A stretch of 64,000 nucleotides of DNA, from contig JAJNNQ010000002.1 in the NCBI GenBank assembly GCA_027886175.1, forward strand, positions 4,778,001-4,842,000, given 5' to 3'. Positions 35,650-46,200 of the stretch are shown here, in pieces. The notes under the pieces were generated by a model, which did not search any database, had not been told where the DNA came from, and saw nothing but the letters and a program-made list of their open reading frames with translations. The stretch is from Phylloscopus collybita. Taxonomy: Eukaryota; Chordata; Aves; Passeriformes; Phylloscopidae. Every line of letters begins with the position of its first letter. The stretch's first letter is position 1. The position numbers were made by a program, and so were the translations under genes.

Positions 35650-38600
35650 GCCCCGTTTCCCCCTATTTTTCTTTTTTTTCCATCTTTTTTCTTTTGCCTC
35701 AGAACAGATAAGAAGCAAATGAGGAAACAACAGCATCTCTAAGCATGGCACATAATTTCTCTGTGTCAGGTTTGCTTTTTCCCAGCTTCTGCCCACCTAT
35801 TGCAGTGTGGCAGCCAGGAGAGGGTGTCCTTGATGACTCCTCACCAACAAATACTGCACTCCATCTGTCAAACCAATGGTTTCTCATTCAACCTTTGAAC
35901 CTCTCTAAATGGCACCTCTAAAAGCCAAGGACCTGATCCCCTCCAAAGCCCAAAGGTTGGGCTCACAAACCCACTGATGTTACTCACGAGCATCGTTCTC
36001 AGGAATGTTTTGATCTTCCAGCATTGAAGCCCTGACTCACAGCTGTAAATCAGGATTAGAAGGACTTTTGGACTGTAAAGTTACCATACTAAAGTAACTT
36101 ACATTGCAGCTATATGGGACCATAAAGTCCTCATCTCTGTTATAAGAATATCCAGAGATTTTAACTGTCATATTCCCAGGACAAAAGCAAAGGAAGCTCC
36201 CAGCCCATAAACCCCATCAGTTTATATGAACGAGCCAGGCTAGGAAGAGGTGAAGGCAGATGTATGGGGGTGGCCCATGGAGCAGCCTGCAGAGACAAGG
36301 GCCACGTTAAAAGGAGATCTGTCTTTTATGCTTTTTAATAGCTCTGGAAGAGACTTCACACTCAGCTCCTGCTCATTGAATCCTCCTCATCACTCACTGG
36401 GCCTCCATCACTTCCCCTTGCTGCTGCCTCTCTCCCTGGACCATCAGGCACACAATTCAAATCCAAACCCTAAAACCTCCTTTCTTGGCAGGTCGCTCCC
36501 ATCCTCCCGTGCCAGCAGCCTGGCTCGGCAGCCCCAGCTCACCGCTTCATCTCCAGATGAAGGACTGCTTCAGGAGAAAGGATGTCATCATTTCAATTAA
36601 GATGTAAAAGTTAATAAGCGCGTGTGCAGACACACGTAGGCTGAGCCGGAGGATGTCGCTGACTGGGATGCACTGGAGGAGGAAGGAGGGAGGTGGCACT
36701 TTGTGCTGGGAAGAGGAAGCACATCCTCCAGCTGATGCAGGCAAACCTTGCCCTGGCATCGCAGGAACACAGCTCATACGTATGTGTTGTGTTGTGCTGT
36801 GAGGCAGGAAACAATGAAAAAACCCTCATCTGATTAAAAATAAACAACCCTGCCCCAAACCTCTTTGAAATGCCGGTGCTAATTTTAAGGTGCTAAATTA
36901 ATCACCAGATGGTGCAGGGAAAAGTGACAGCACGCAGAAAGACCCACTTGGAAGAGCTGCAGCCAAGATGGGGGACATGAGTGGTGTTCCCAAAAACCAG
37001 CCATTCCCTGTGGCCTTGCAGTCAGTGCCCTGGGAGGGAAGGAGAAGTGTCCCCACAATGGGGTGGCACCGTCACTGGCATTGGGACCCAACTCTCCATC
37101 CATTTGGGTCACAGCTCACACACTCTTTGCGTTGGCCATGAGCTGTTGGGTGCCTGGAGGGGAAGACCTGTGGCATTCATGGCAAACTGCCCCAAAGCAC
37201 CCAGGAAAGCAAATACTGCCTCAGGAGACTTTTATGGAACCACAAAAACCTGGTTTCCTCTGTCTCAGGAGGGGATTTTCCCGTTTCTCTTAAGGTGTGA
37301 ATTTAATTCAATGTGCAAGAGCTTGATGAATCTGAGACTTGTGCCCAGCTGTCAGATTTCTTAGAAATTGTCCAACAGGTTCAAAAGCTATTTCAGAAGA
37401 GATGGAAAGAGGTTGTGGCAATTTTATCCTCATTTCTTTGAGAAACCACGTTAAATATATGAGATAAGAAAGGACCCATCTCTAGAAAAAAAGGAAAATG
37501 GGGAAAAAAGAATATGGAAGAATGGCAAATCATAATTCCTGGACAAACCCCCTTAACTCCTTGCCAAAGATGGAAAGGCTGCCAATGGAAGAGAGAAAAG
37601 AGCAGCCTGAGGAGCCTGTTAGTGGCCACTAACAGCATTTCAAGCAAATTATGCTGGGTCTGACCTTGCCTCCTGCTCATCCTAGGTGCATCTGACCATG
37701 AGCCCCACAGCAAAAGGGTTGTGGGCAGCTTCCCTCCACTGTGGCTGCCTAAAGGATGAAACATTGGAAATGAACTTGTAAGTTTGAGTTTTTTGCTTTA
37801 ACAGCCAAACCCCAAAAATCTGAGATCCTTTTGTTTGGTTTAGAGGGAGGAATTGGGTTTGATGTACACAAGGGCAGTTCCTGGCTGTGCTATCCCTGCT
37901 GGCTTTTGTTGCCACAAGGCTGAGGAGTAAAGTGGTGAGAGACAATTTGCTCTCCAAATTGTCCAGGCCAGAGCCAGGGGAGCTGAGCAGGGTGTGACTC
38001 CTGGAGATGAATCTTTGGGAGTGACCTCACTAATGTGAACAGGAATATTCCATGTCAGAGATTTAGCAGGATTAGCATCCTGCTCAGAAGTACCTCCTAC
38101 AGCTGGTACAGCCCCACACAAATAACCATTAAGGCAGCAGCAGCCAGGGAGTTGCTCCACATCCTCTGGAAGGGCCACACTTCACCTTCTGGAGGAGCCT
38201 GCAATATTTGCAAAGCAGTGTTAAGACCTGGCATGGAAAATCCCTAGCTCAGGGCTTTCAAAACACCACCTTGCTTTGAAAAGCTCATAGATTTTTCACA
38301 TACCTCAGTATGAGATACTTTGAGCTCATTAACTGTGAAACAACCATGGGTCTTGCTTTGGCTTGCTGCTGGGAATGATGAGCACATCCTGTGGCTCTCC
38401 TCAGAGCAGCAACAGACCTGAATGAGAAACCATCTCATGACTAAAGGGAGAGTTTCTGTGTGAAATACACATTGCTTGTTGAAGACCTGGCCCACCTCAG
38501 ACCAGCTGCCAAAAGTACCAATTTCTGCTGGGGATGAACCCACTCCCTGTACCTGAGTGCACCACATGCTGCCTCCTAGAGCTGCCAGGGGGACTGGGTA

Positions 38601-39930
38601 CACTGGCTGCAGAACATCTCTGCAAAACGTTCAACCCTCATTGGCAGAACACATCAGTGTTGCTGGAAATGGGAATCAGCTGCCAGGCAAAGGTTTTGGG
38701 TTCAATGTGCTGCCTTTAGCATGGATGCACTACAACATAAAAATCTCTGGAATGTCTCTACCAAGGGTGGCCATTCCACACCCTGACCCACCACCCATCC
38801 CATGCCAGCAATACCTCATGTCACCTATGTGGGGTAAGGACTCAAAAAAACCTCCTCAGACTCAGCAAACCCTGTCACAAAATGATGGATCTGGCCAGGT
38901 TCCTGTTAAGAAAAACAGCTCCTCACCTTTGAGAGGGGACCTGCTGGTCAGGTTTAGCCAATTCCAGTCTTGCTTTCAGTAATATTCTGTCCAGGGATCA
39001 TCACACACCTCAGCATCTGACTGAGATTGGACTTGGACTTCATTCTGGAAAGCATCAGAAAGCCTGGGGGGTGAAATCCTTTCAGTTTTCATTGTATTTC
39101 AAAACACTAATAGTTCCAGCAGGGAAACAGGATATCCAAGGAAAAGCTGGATCAGAACATCCATCACCCAGACCAGTTTAGCCACACTTCTGCATACTCA
39201 CAATAGTTGAAGGGATCTGTGCAAAGGTTTTCACTTCCCCTTTGACCTTATTAGATGAAGTTGTGAAGATGAGTCAGTATTAGCAAAATGCTCTGAAGAT
39301 GAGCAGTCCTGATTACATAAGGGCTAATTAGAAGCTGTTGATTTCTCCTTCTGGAGAGGCCCAGCAGTGTTAATTAGCAGGTTAAGCCCAGCAAGCCTGG
39401 GCACATCATCACCACCTGCACTGTGCTCACCCACCACCTGGGACATCTGCACCTCATCCAGATATGACAGCAGTGTCAGCTACTGCAGACACACTGGAAC
39501 AATGAAAACACTTTTCCAGCTTTTTCCTTCTCCAGCATGGACCCACCAGCCCTTTACAGAAGCTGGAAAGAAGCATTACAAAGAAGGCCCCACAGACCCC
39601 AGAGCTGACTCCCCACACTCCCTGTCATGGAGTTAACCAGGTAGGGACAAACTTCCTTAGGCATGGAAACAGGACAAAGAAGGCTCATGTATCCATTTAG
39701 CACCTGCAGTCCATCCTTCCCCAGCTGAGCTCACCTGCCCCACTGCCTTACTCATCCTCAGCTTCAGGCACAGCAGGCTGGGAGATGGCAGCTCCAGCCC
39801 AGGGACTCAGGATTATTCACACAGCAAAGCGAGGAGGTGGACAGGGGCAAGAGTCACTTCCAAACCAGGGCACTGTAAATCCACACAAGTCAATGAGAAC
39901 TTAACATGACCTAGAGTAGTTCATCTTCAC

Positions 39931-40085
39931 ATAACCACGGAATGGCTGGGGTCAGCAGGGAGCCCTGGAGGACACTTGGCCCAACCTCTGTTCAATCAGG
40001 GTCACCCAGAGCTGGTTGCTTGGGACCATGTCCAAGTGGCTTTTGAGAATGTCCAAGCTGGGAAACTGGTAGACTGTGCTCAATC
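39931..40085 (-). mobile_element. Degraded CR1 LINE fragment
   Basis: The plus strand reads CCACGGAATGGCTGGGGTCA, then GGCCCAACCTCTGTTCAATC, AGGGTCACCCAGAGCTGGTT, GGGACCATGTCCAAGTGGCT and TTTTGAGAATGTCCAAGCTG. This follows the antisense CR1 3' end with many changes. It is an old, 5'-truncated minus-strand copy; edges are approximate. Confidence 0.8.
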
Positions 40086-40699
40086 TCAGAGTGAAAAAAA
40101 AAATGCCCATTTCCTCAACAGGAAAAGGATCTTTGCATTTTCACCTTTGCAAATGATCATCCCTTAAGAATAAGGTTATTAAGTCTACATAATTCTTTTC
40201 CTAGCCTGGATCAGACAACTTCTACAAGGCTGTATAAATTCATCAGCTACAGGAAAGCAGCAGTTTGCTAAAAAGCAGTATTTTTTCTGTACATAACAGG
40301 ACTTCCAAAATTGCCCACCCACCCTTCCCTTTCAAGGTTCTCAGGGTGAAGAACCCAACCTGTGCCAGCTCAGTACAAGGAAGCACAAGGCTGCCCCAGC
40401 CTCTGTTAGACTCCAGCTGCTGAGGTGCCACCCTGAGAAGCCAAGTGAAATCTCTGTACAGCCAAGGAAGAGGAGGAATTCACTGATCATGCTTGAATAC
40501 ACATTTCAGCAGAACTGCAAGACTATTGCACATGGCTGGTCTTTAGATCTTATTAACAGAGAAAGGCTTGGACAAGTGGAATAATTTCCATTTTTTACTG
40601 GATGAAGCAGAAAGAGGAAGAAGGGAACAACATATGTGGATGAGTTCAACACTTCAGCTATTATGGAAAATGCAAGAGTAGTACTCATGTCTCAGTGCT

Positions 40700-41055
40700 G
40701 AGTACATGAATTGTTTGGGCTGGAAGGGACCCAAAACCCCACCCAGTTCCAAGCCCCTGGCCACGGGCAGAGGTTCCTTTGGCTAAACCAGGTTACTCAG
40801 AGCTCCATCCAACCTGGCTTTGTAGAGCATCCATAAACTCTGGGCAGTCTGTTCCTTAAGATTTCCTCACTGCCCTTAAGATTTTCTTTCTATTAATTAT
40901 TCTAAACCTACTCTCTTGCAGTTTGAAGCCATTGCCCCTTGTCCTATCACTACATGGCCTTGTGAAATGTCCCTTCCAAGTCTCAAAAACTCCCACCACA
41001 AATCATCCAGAGAATCTGCATTTCCCTTTAAGCCCTTCTGGAAAGCCTCATCACC
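40700..41055 (-). mobile_element. CR1 LINE fragment
   Basis: Recognisable antisense CR1 segments occur in order: TGGGCTGGAAGGGACC, CCCCTGGCCACGGGCAGAGG, CTCCATCCAACCTGGCTTTG, GCAGTTTGAAGCCATTGCCC and CTTGTCCTATCACTACATGG, then CCCTTTAAGCCCTTCTGGAA. The order matches the reverse complement of the CR1 3' region, so the element is on the minus strand. It is longer and better kept than the neighbouring copy. Weaker similarity may continue to about 41130. Confidence 0.88.
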
Positions 41056-42225
41056 AGAAAGCAGGACTTCAGTTATCCCAGACTTAAACTGCACATGCTC
41101 TCATGCCTCTCCTTTCATACTCTTAGCAGCCAGCACACCTCAAGAAGCAATGCAGCAGCTGTATATGGGGGTTAGACTGATGCCAGTACACCTGCAGCCA
41201 GATGTGGTCACTGAGGTTTGTGTTACTCCAGAATTTCCACCCTGTGACACAGAACACACATTGTGTCTGTGATACAATGTCCCAACCTCGGGTCATGCAG
41301 CAGCTCATCAGTCCCGGGGATGGGGCACTGAAGGATCACACTGAACTGACACACCCCTGAGGTGCTGTGCTCCTCAGGCCATGCTCTGCACCCTCAGCCA
41401 TTCCACTGCCAGCCAAGCGACCCTCACTCCAATGCTGCAGGTTCTTGGGCAGGAAACAATCTCAGCTCAGTCTGGCTCCAAAATCAAAGCATGGACTCAT
41501 TTCCCTGAACGAGCTCTCTGCTGAACTGCAGCAATCCATCATGCATAACAATCACCCAGCTACTCAACCTGTGCTTGGCACAAGGTGTGAGAATTCATGG
41601 AAAACAGGTTTTCAGAAACATTGGGAAATATCCTAAGTAGAGAAAAAGAGCAATTTTTTTTTTTACCAGTTACTCTCACAACGACCAAAGAAAATACTAA
41701 GTGCTCCTACTTACACTGTTGAGAGGTTTAGACCATTTTTTTATCATATGAGGGAACAACTGCACAAAGAAAATAAAGAAACAAAATGCTTCATTTGTAT
41801 CTTTCTGCACAGACTGGAAGGTAAAAGCTAATTCTGGTTGCAAAAACAACTTTCCCTTCCTATGTTCTCCTGTCAGAAATTAAGTTTTCAAATGAACACA
41901 AAAATGCAGGCAAAACACTTCACTTAATTAGCTGTTCCCCAAGTCAGCCTTGTTTGTTTTTACTGTTTTGGGTTCTGTTCTGCTTTTTAATACAAAGTAG
42001 GTCAACTGCAATTTTTTAAAATATATAGTTGTAAGCAGTTTGTTTCCAGACTTGAGAGATTACAGCTTGCTAAACCTCCACTCCAAAAGGCAAGGAAAAG
42101 CTTGGAGCTGGTCAGGGAAAGCTGTGCAGGAGCCCTGCACTGTGCATGGCCAAGCAGCCTCACCTCTCCAAGAAGCACAAGAATTCATGACAAACAGCCC
42201 ACACCGATTTGTTCAGGACGTGCAA

Positions 42226-42231
42226 TTTATT
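42226..42231 (-). terminator. RHEB distal poly(A) signal AATAAA
   Basis: AATAAA on the minus strand is followed 24-40 nt later by GGTGTGGGCTGTTTGT, a good GT-rich downstream element. It would give a 3' UTR of about 0.94 kb. Confidence 0.65.
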
Positions 42232-42627
42232 TTAAATGACATTTTTGTTCTCTTAACAAGTCTACGCTTGTGACCTGGATAAATCCACTCCATCCTGCCA
42301 GCACTCCCAGTCACAAGTCCGCGTGAACAGTCCGCAGCGCAGGAACCCGGGGCGGCTCTGCGCACCCTTTACTCAACAGTTACAGAGGAAAAACACAGAG
42401 CAGGTTCTGACTGAAACCCAGGCCTTCCCTTCCAAATAAAGCTGGCACTTGTCTCTCCTTCCCGTGACCGGGCACAAAGCAAAGCAGAGCTGCCTGGCCA
42501 GCCTGGAGTTCCAGTAGCAAAAACGTTTGGGATCACTCGCAAACAACTTCCCGAGCAATAGTCAAACAATCCATTGGCTCCAAGGATCTCACGCCTCCTC
42601 TTAAGGTCAGCAGGTGAACATTTTTCA

Positions 42628-42628
<1 letters not shown>

Positions 42629-42666
<38 letters not shown>
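42629..42666 (-). repeat. T38 homopolymer in RHEB 3' UTR
   Basis: Thirty-eight uninterrupted A residues on the plus strand, i.e. U38 in the RHEB transcript, lie between the proximal and distal poly(A) signals. The length may be unreliable because of homopolymer error. Confidence 0.9.
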
Positions 42667-42669
<3 letters not shown>

Positions 42670-42724
42670 GATATGGAGTAATCAACGAAAAATTATAAAC
42701 AGAACATTTAAGGTTTGCAGCTAT

Positions 42725-42734
42725 TTTATTTACA
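42725..42734 (-). promoter_or_regulatory. Pumilio-type element overlapping proximal AATAAA
   Basis: The minus strand reads TGTAAATAAA. TGTAAATA (42734-42727) is a perfect Pumilio recognition element (UGUANAUA), and its last four bases are the start of AATAAA (42730-42725), a possible proximal poly(A) signal about 420 nt past the stop. Function is inferred from motif match only. Confidence 0.5.
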
Positions 42735-43147
42735 AGTATACATTTAACACAAAGAAACACTGATATCCAAGCCTAGTTAATAGTAGTGTAACAATATGCA
42801 TCATTTTGATGATTATTCTAACCAACAAACTACACTGAAAAATTAATGCCAGTAAAATTCTTGGTCATAATATTAAGAAATACAATATATAAATTGAAAA
42901 TATGATTGCTTAAAATTTGAAAATGGAAGTGAAGCCATTTGCACAGGAGTCAGAGTTTAACATAATCTGAAGGGAAAGGCTCCAAACCAACTGTTTATCT
43001 TTCAGGTTAACAGAAGAAAAAAAAAATAAAATTAAAAAAAAGGAGAGAAAAAAAAAAAAAGAAGCATAGTTTATCCTTAAAGATAATGGGCAGTTTTGCT
43101 TCTTCAGGTAGAATGTATTCCCAGTGTTTTCAGGTTCTGCAGTGGAA

Positions 43148-43240
43148 TTACATTACTGAGCATGAAGACTTCCCTTGTGAAGCTGCCCCATCGATTTTTT
43201 CTGCCTCCAAAATTATCCTCTTAAAAACATCAACGGCAGT
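43148..43240 (-). CDS. RHEB: RHEB coding exon 8 (C-terminus)
   Basis: A 93-nt coding segment after the acceptor CTCTCTGCAG|ACTGCC. It encodes residues 155-184, starting TAVDVFKRIILEAEK and ending SQGKSSCSVM, then TAA at 43150-43148. CSVM is the CaaX box for prenylation and membrane attachment. Confidence 0.97.
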   Translation of the reverse strand, partial: TAVDVFKRIILEAEKIDGAASQGKSSCSVM

Positions 43241-46200
43241 CTGCAGAGAGAGAGCACACCATTAGGAGGGAAGGCAGGACTGCCCACACTGAAAGAATAA
43301 CTAAAAAATCGTTAGCAGTTTTACCAACTACATCAGCAGATAAACACACATCCAATGCTTATTCTGAAAGTGAGGAGGGCAAACACAGTCATTTTGGTTT
43401 CAAAGGGAAGTGCAAACCCCCATCCACAGCAATCCTCGGCAGGGAGGGCAGGCACAAACTGAGCCAGATTCACAACAGAGCTAACAACTGTAATCACCTT
43501 ACTTGGCATGGTGAGCCTGCCCTAAGTGACTGACAGCATGGAAGGTTTGGGTGCTGTGCTGCTCCAGAGAATAAACCAACCCGTTTGCTCTCAGTAGTCT
43601 TTAAGATAATGAACAACTACAGAAGACAGCAGATTTTTCAGCTCTCAACACTGACTTTGCACAGCTCAGTTTGAGGGGTGACTTTACTACTCTTGATTTT
43701 CTCATTGTCCCTGTAAGATCAGTATTAGATGCAGTGCAAGGACACAAGTGGAAAGCACAAGCTGAACTATCACTAATATTAAGCAATATCCTTTGATAAA
43801 GCCCTCCCGAGAGAAAAGGGGTTACATTTTAAATAGCCTGAACTGCATGACTAGAGCTTCAGTGTGTGAATCTTCAGCTTGGAAATGGTCTCCTGACCAT
43901 CTCAGACTGCCATCTGATCCAACCTCTGGCCATCCACTTCAGGAATTCCAAGCACAGGAAAGTATATTCATTATATAAAAGCAGTCATGCTAGAAAGAGG
44001 CTAAAAAGGGGGTTTTGTTGATTTTAATCAGCAGGCTGAAGAGCACCCTGTGATTTATGGCTACATATTCTGATTTAACAGATGTTTTTCCACCTCCACA
44101 AGATATAATTCTTGACTGGATCACTTCCAAATTAATCTCATTGACTGAAGCCCGACAGCAATCTTAATAAGATTAGACTTAATGTTAAAGTTTCCCACAT
44201 TTATACTGTTTGTGCACAGTACGATCTCTGGAACTATTTAAAGTACTTCACCAGCTGGAAAATAGGGTATTCCTCCCTGTAATGGAGTTTCCTGCAATCC
44301 CAACAGAACCTGACAGAAGTGGCTCGTTAGTTCAGTAATGATGCAACACATTTCCTGAGCAAATTAAGAGCTTAGGAGAATCATGGCCAGGACTGCAGTT
44401 GCTATCAAACTGCTTCCACTAATGAAGAGTTTCCCTTAATCAAAACCTAGTGATGCACTGATTTACAAATATACTGCACCACCGTTTCCTTCGAGTTGAA
44501 ATTTTCAATGGTCTCATTTTATTACACAAGTTCTTTTTGCCCACATTTCACAGCACCCGTCAAAAAACCTCTATAATTTACTCTGTCAACCAAAAAGCTG
44601 CACATTCCCTGTCCAAGATGTGCTGGTTGAAGCACTAAGATGTAGGAGTTCACAGGGTTTGTTAATTCATTTCACAGAAAACACATATTCACTGGGAAGG
44701 TTTAATCACTGTCCTACAGTGAACGCCTCGGAATTTGTAATTCAGCTCAAATGCGCTGAAGAGTTTTAGACCGAGCCTTTAAACAACACAGGAAGATGTT
44801 TTGTGACAAGGAATAAAGGATGCAGCCAGACTTTATATGCATCTGCCTCCATATGGTCCAATTATGGAATGTGGGTCACACCTAGCCCACAGGAAGCCAT
44901 CTGGCTTTTTCCTCTACCCTTTTCCCCGAGCAAACAAAAGAGATGCCAGCCCGGGCAACACCTGCTGCCCACAGAGCCCAGCAGCGAGCTGGGGACACCA
45001 GAGGCTCAGCTGCTGCTGCAGATGTGCCCTCGGTGTGAGCAGGACAGGCAGCTGGGGAGGCAGATTCCCTGTACAGCCAGGGAACTGGGAATGTGCTGCC
45101 AGGAGCCAGCAGGAAGGTGCAACCACCCAAATCCAGCCCATGGTGCCAGAGTCACCCTTTGGCAGCTGTTTTGTTATTTCAAAGAGGAAACTCTCAGCTG
45201 CTCTCACTACTGGTTTGTCCCAGCACAGAACTGGGCACTGGAATTTGAACACTAGCCAGGTGAAACGGGGTTTTTTCCCCACATCGTTTGCCATGTCTAA
45301 ACATGTCAGATCCCTGGATTCCAAACTACTCTGAGGCATTTACTAAGTCATGCATCTTCTGAGATCCAAGATGAAGCTGTCCTTGAAAAAAGAAGCACAA
45401 CCAAGCAATTGCTGTTTAAGAGAACTCCGTTTTGGTAAGAAGCAAATTTTTTGCTACTTCCTTGCTCCTTTTGCAATTTATCTAATGCATAATGAACACA
45501 ATTTAGTTGCTTGTTACTTCCTCAATTCTTCCAGTAGAAATTGGCTTCCAGTTTCACCTGGGTTTAAGACCACTTTGGATTCTGGCTGTATTTCCAAGAG
45601 TGACTTTATTGCACTGGGATTAAGATGAATCGCTCTACTACTGCCTGGGTGACACTGTGTAGGGAATTCCACAAGAAAAGACTTGAAGTTCGTGAAGTTA
45701 GCTAAAGCAGTTCAACATGTCTGGTAATAATTAAGCAGCTTGAGAAGACATGACAGTAACAGCCCAGCAGTCATCTCAGAGAGGTCTTTTCAGTGTCAGG
45801 ATTGCCTTCCCAAAGCCCAGGGATTTCCCTTGATGACTGATGTGCTGGTGCTATGCAGCCTCCTCCCAAAGTCTTACCAGGTCACCCATGTCTGGAGGAG
45901 CTGGCACATACTCAGGTCTATCTGACCTTGAGAACTCTTGCCAGCCACCATCATTTATCATCACCGCAGCTTTAATCTTTGCCTCTCTCACTTTCCATCT
46001 ACTCCACATCATGCCACTTCTGGGACATGTTATCTTTTGATAACTCTTGGCAGAATAGGCATAGTTTGCTTAAATTTATCTATAGAACTATTTTAATGGC
46101 CCGGAGTTATTAGGTTATGCTCCCTGGACTCTCATAGATGCTCCAAAAGAGATTTTTTGGGGGGCTGGAGGGTAGAAAAGAGCCTTTGCTATCAGGGACA

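Larger units (their letters stand above)
35650..42206. other. Intergenic region between CRYGN and RHEB
   Basis: About 6.5 kb between the CRYGN upstream region and the RHEB 3' end. Apart from two CR1 fragments (39931-40085, 40700-41055) it holds no identified element. Open frames are all under 145 codons, lie on both strands and have no family motif. Confidence 0.65.
42207..43147 (-). other. RHEB: RHEB 3' UTR (inferred)
   Basis: Sequence from the RHEB stop to the distal poly(A) signal, about 0.94 kb, AT-rich and free of splice-like exons. The first 130 nt includes a U-rich stretch (A-rich on the plus strand, about 43014-43062), and further on there is a U38 run. The end is inferred from AATAAA at 42226-42231 and a following GT-rich element. 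Confidence 0.7.

Noticed and set aside
35134..35796. 220-codon minus-strand open frame spanning the CRYGN start
   Set aside because: It contains the 7-codon CRYGN exon 1 but otherwise translates the promoter, homopolymer tracts and intron 1. The TATA box lies inside it.
44803..45339. Overlapping 141-165 codon open frames in RHEB intron 7
   Set aside because: A locally GC-rich patch opens several frames on both strands at once; none shows a domain or splice partners.
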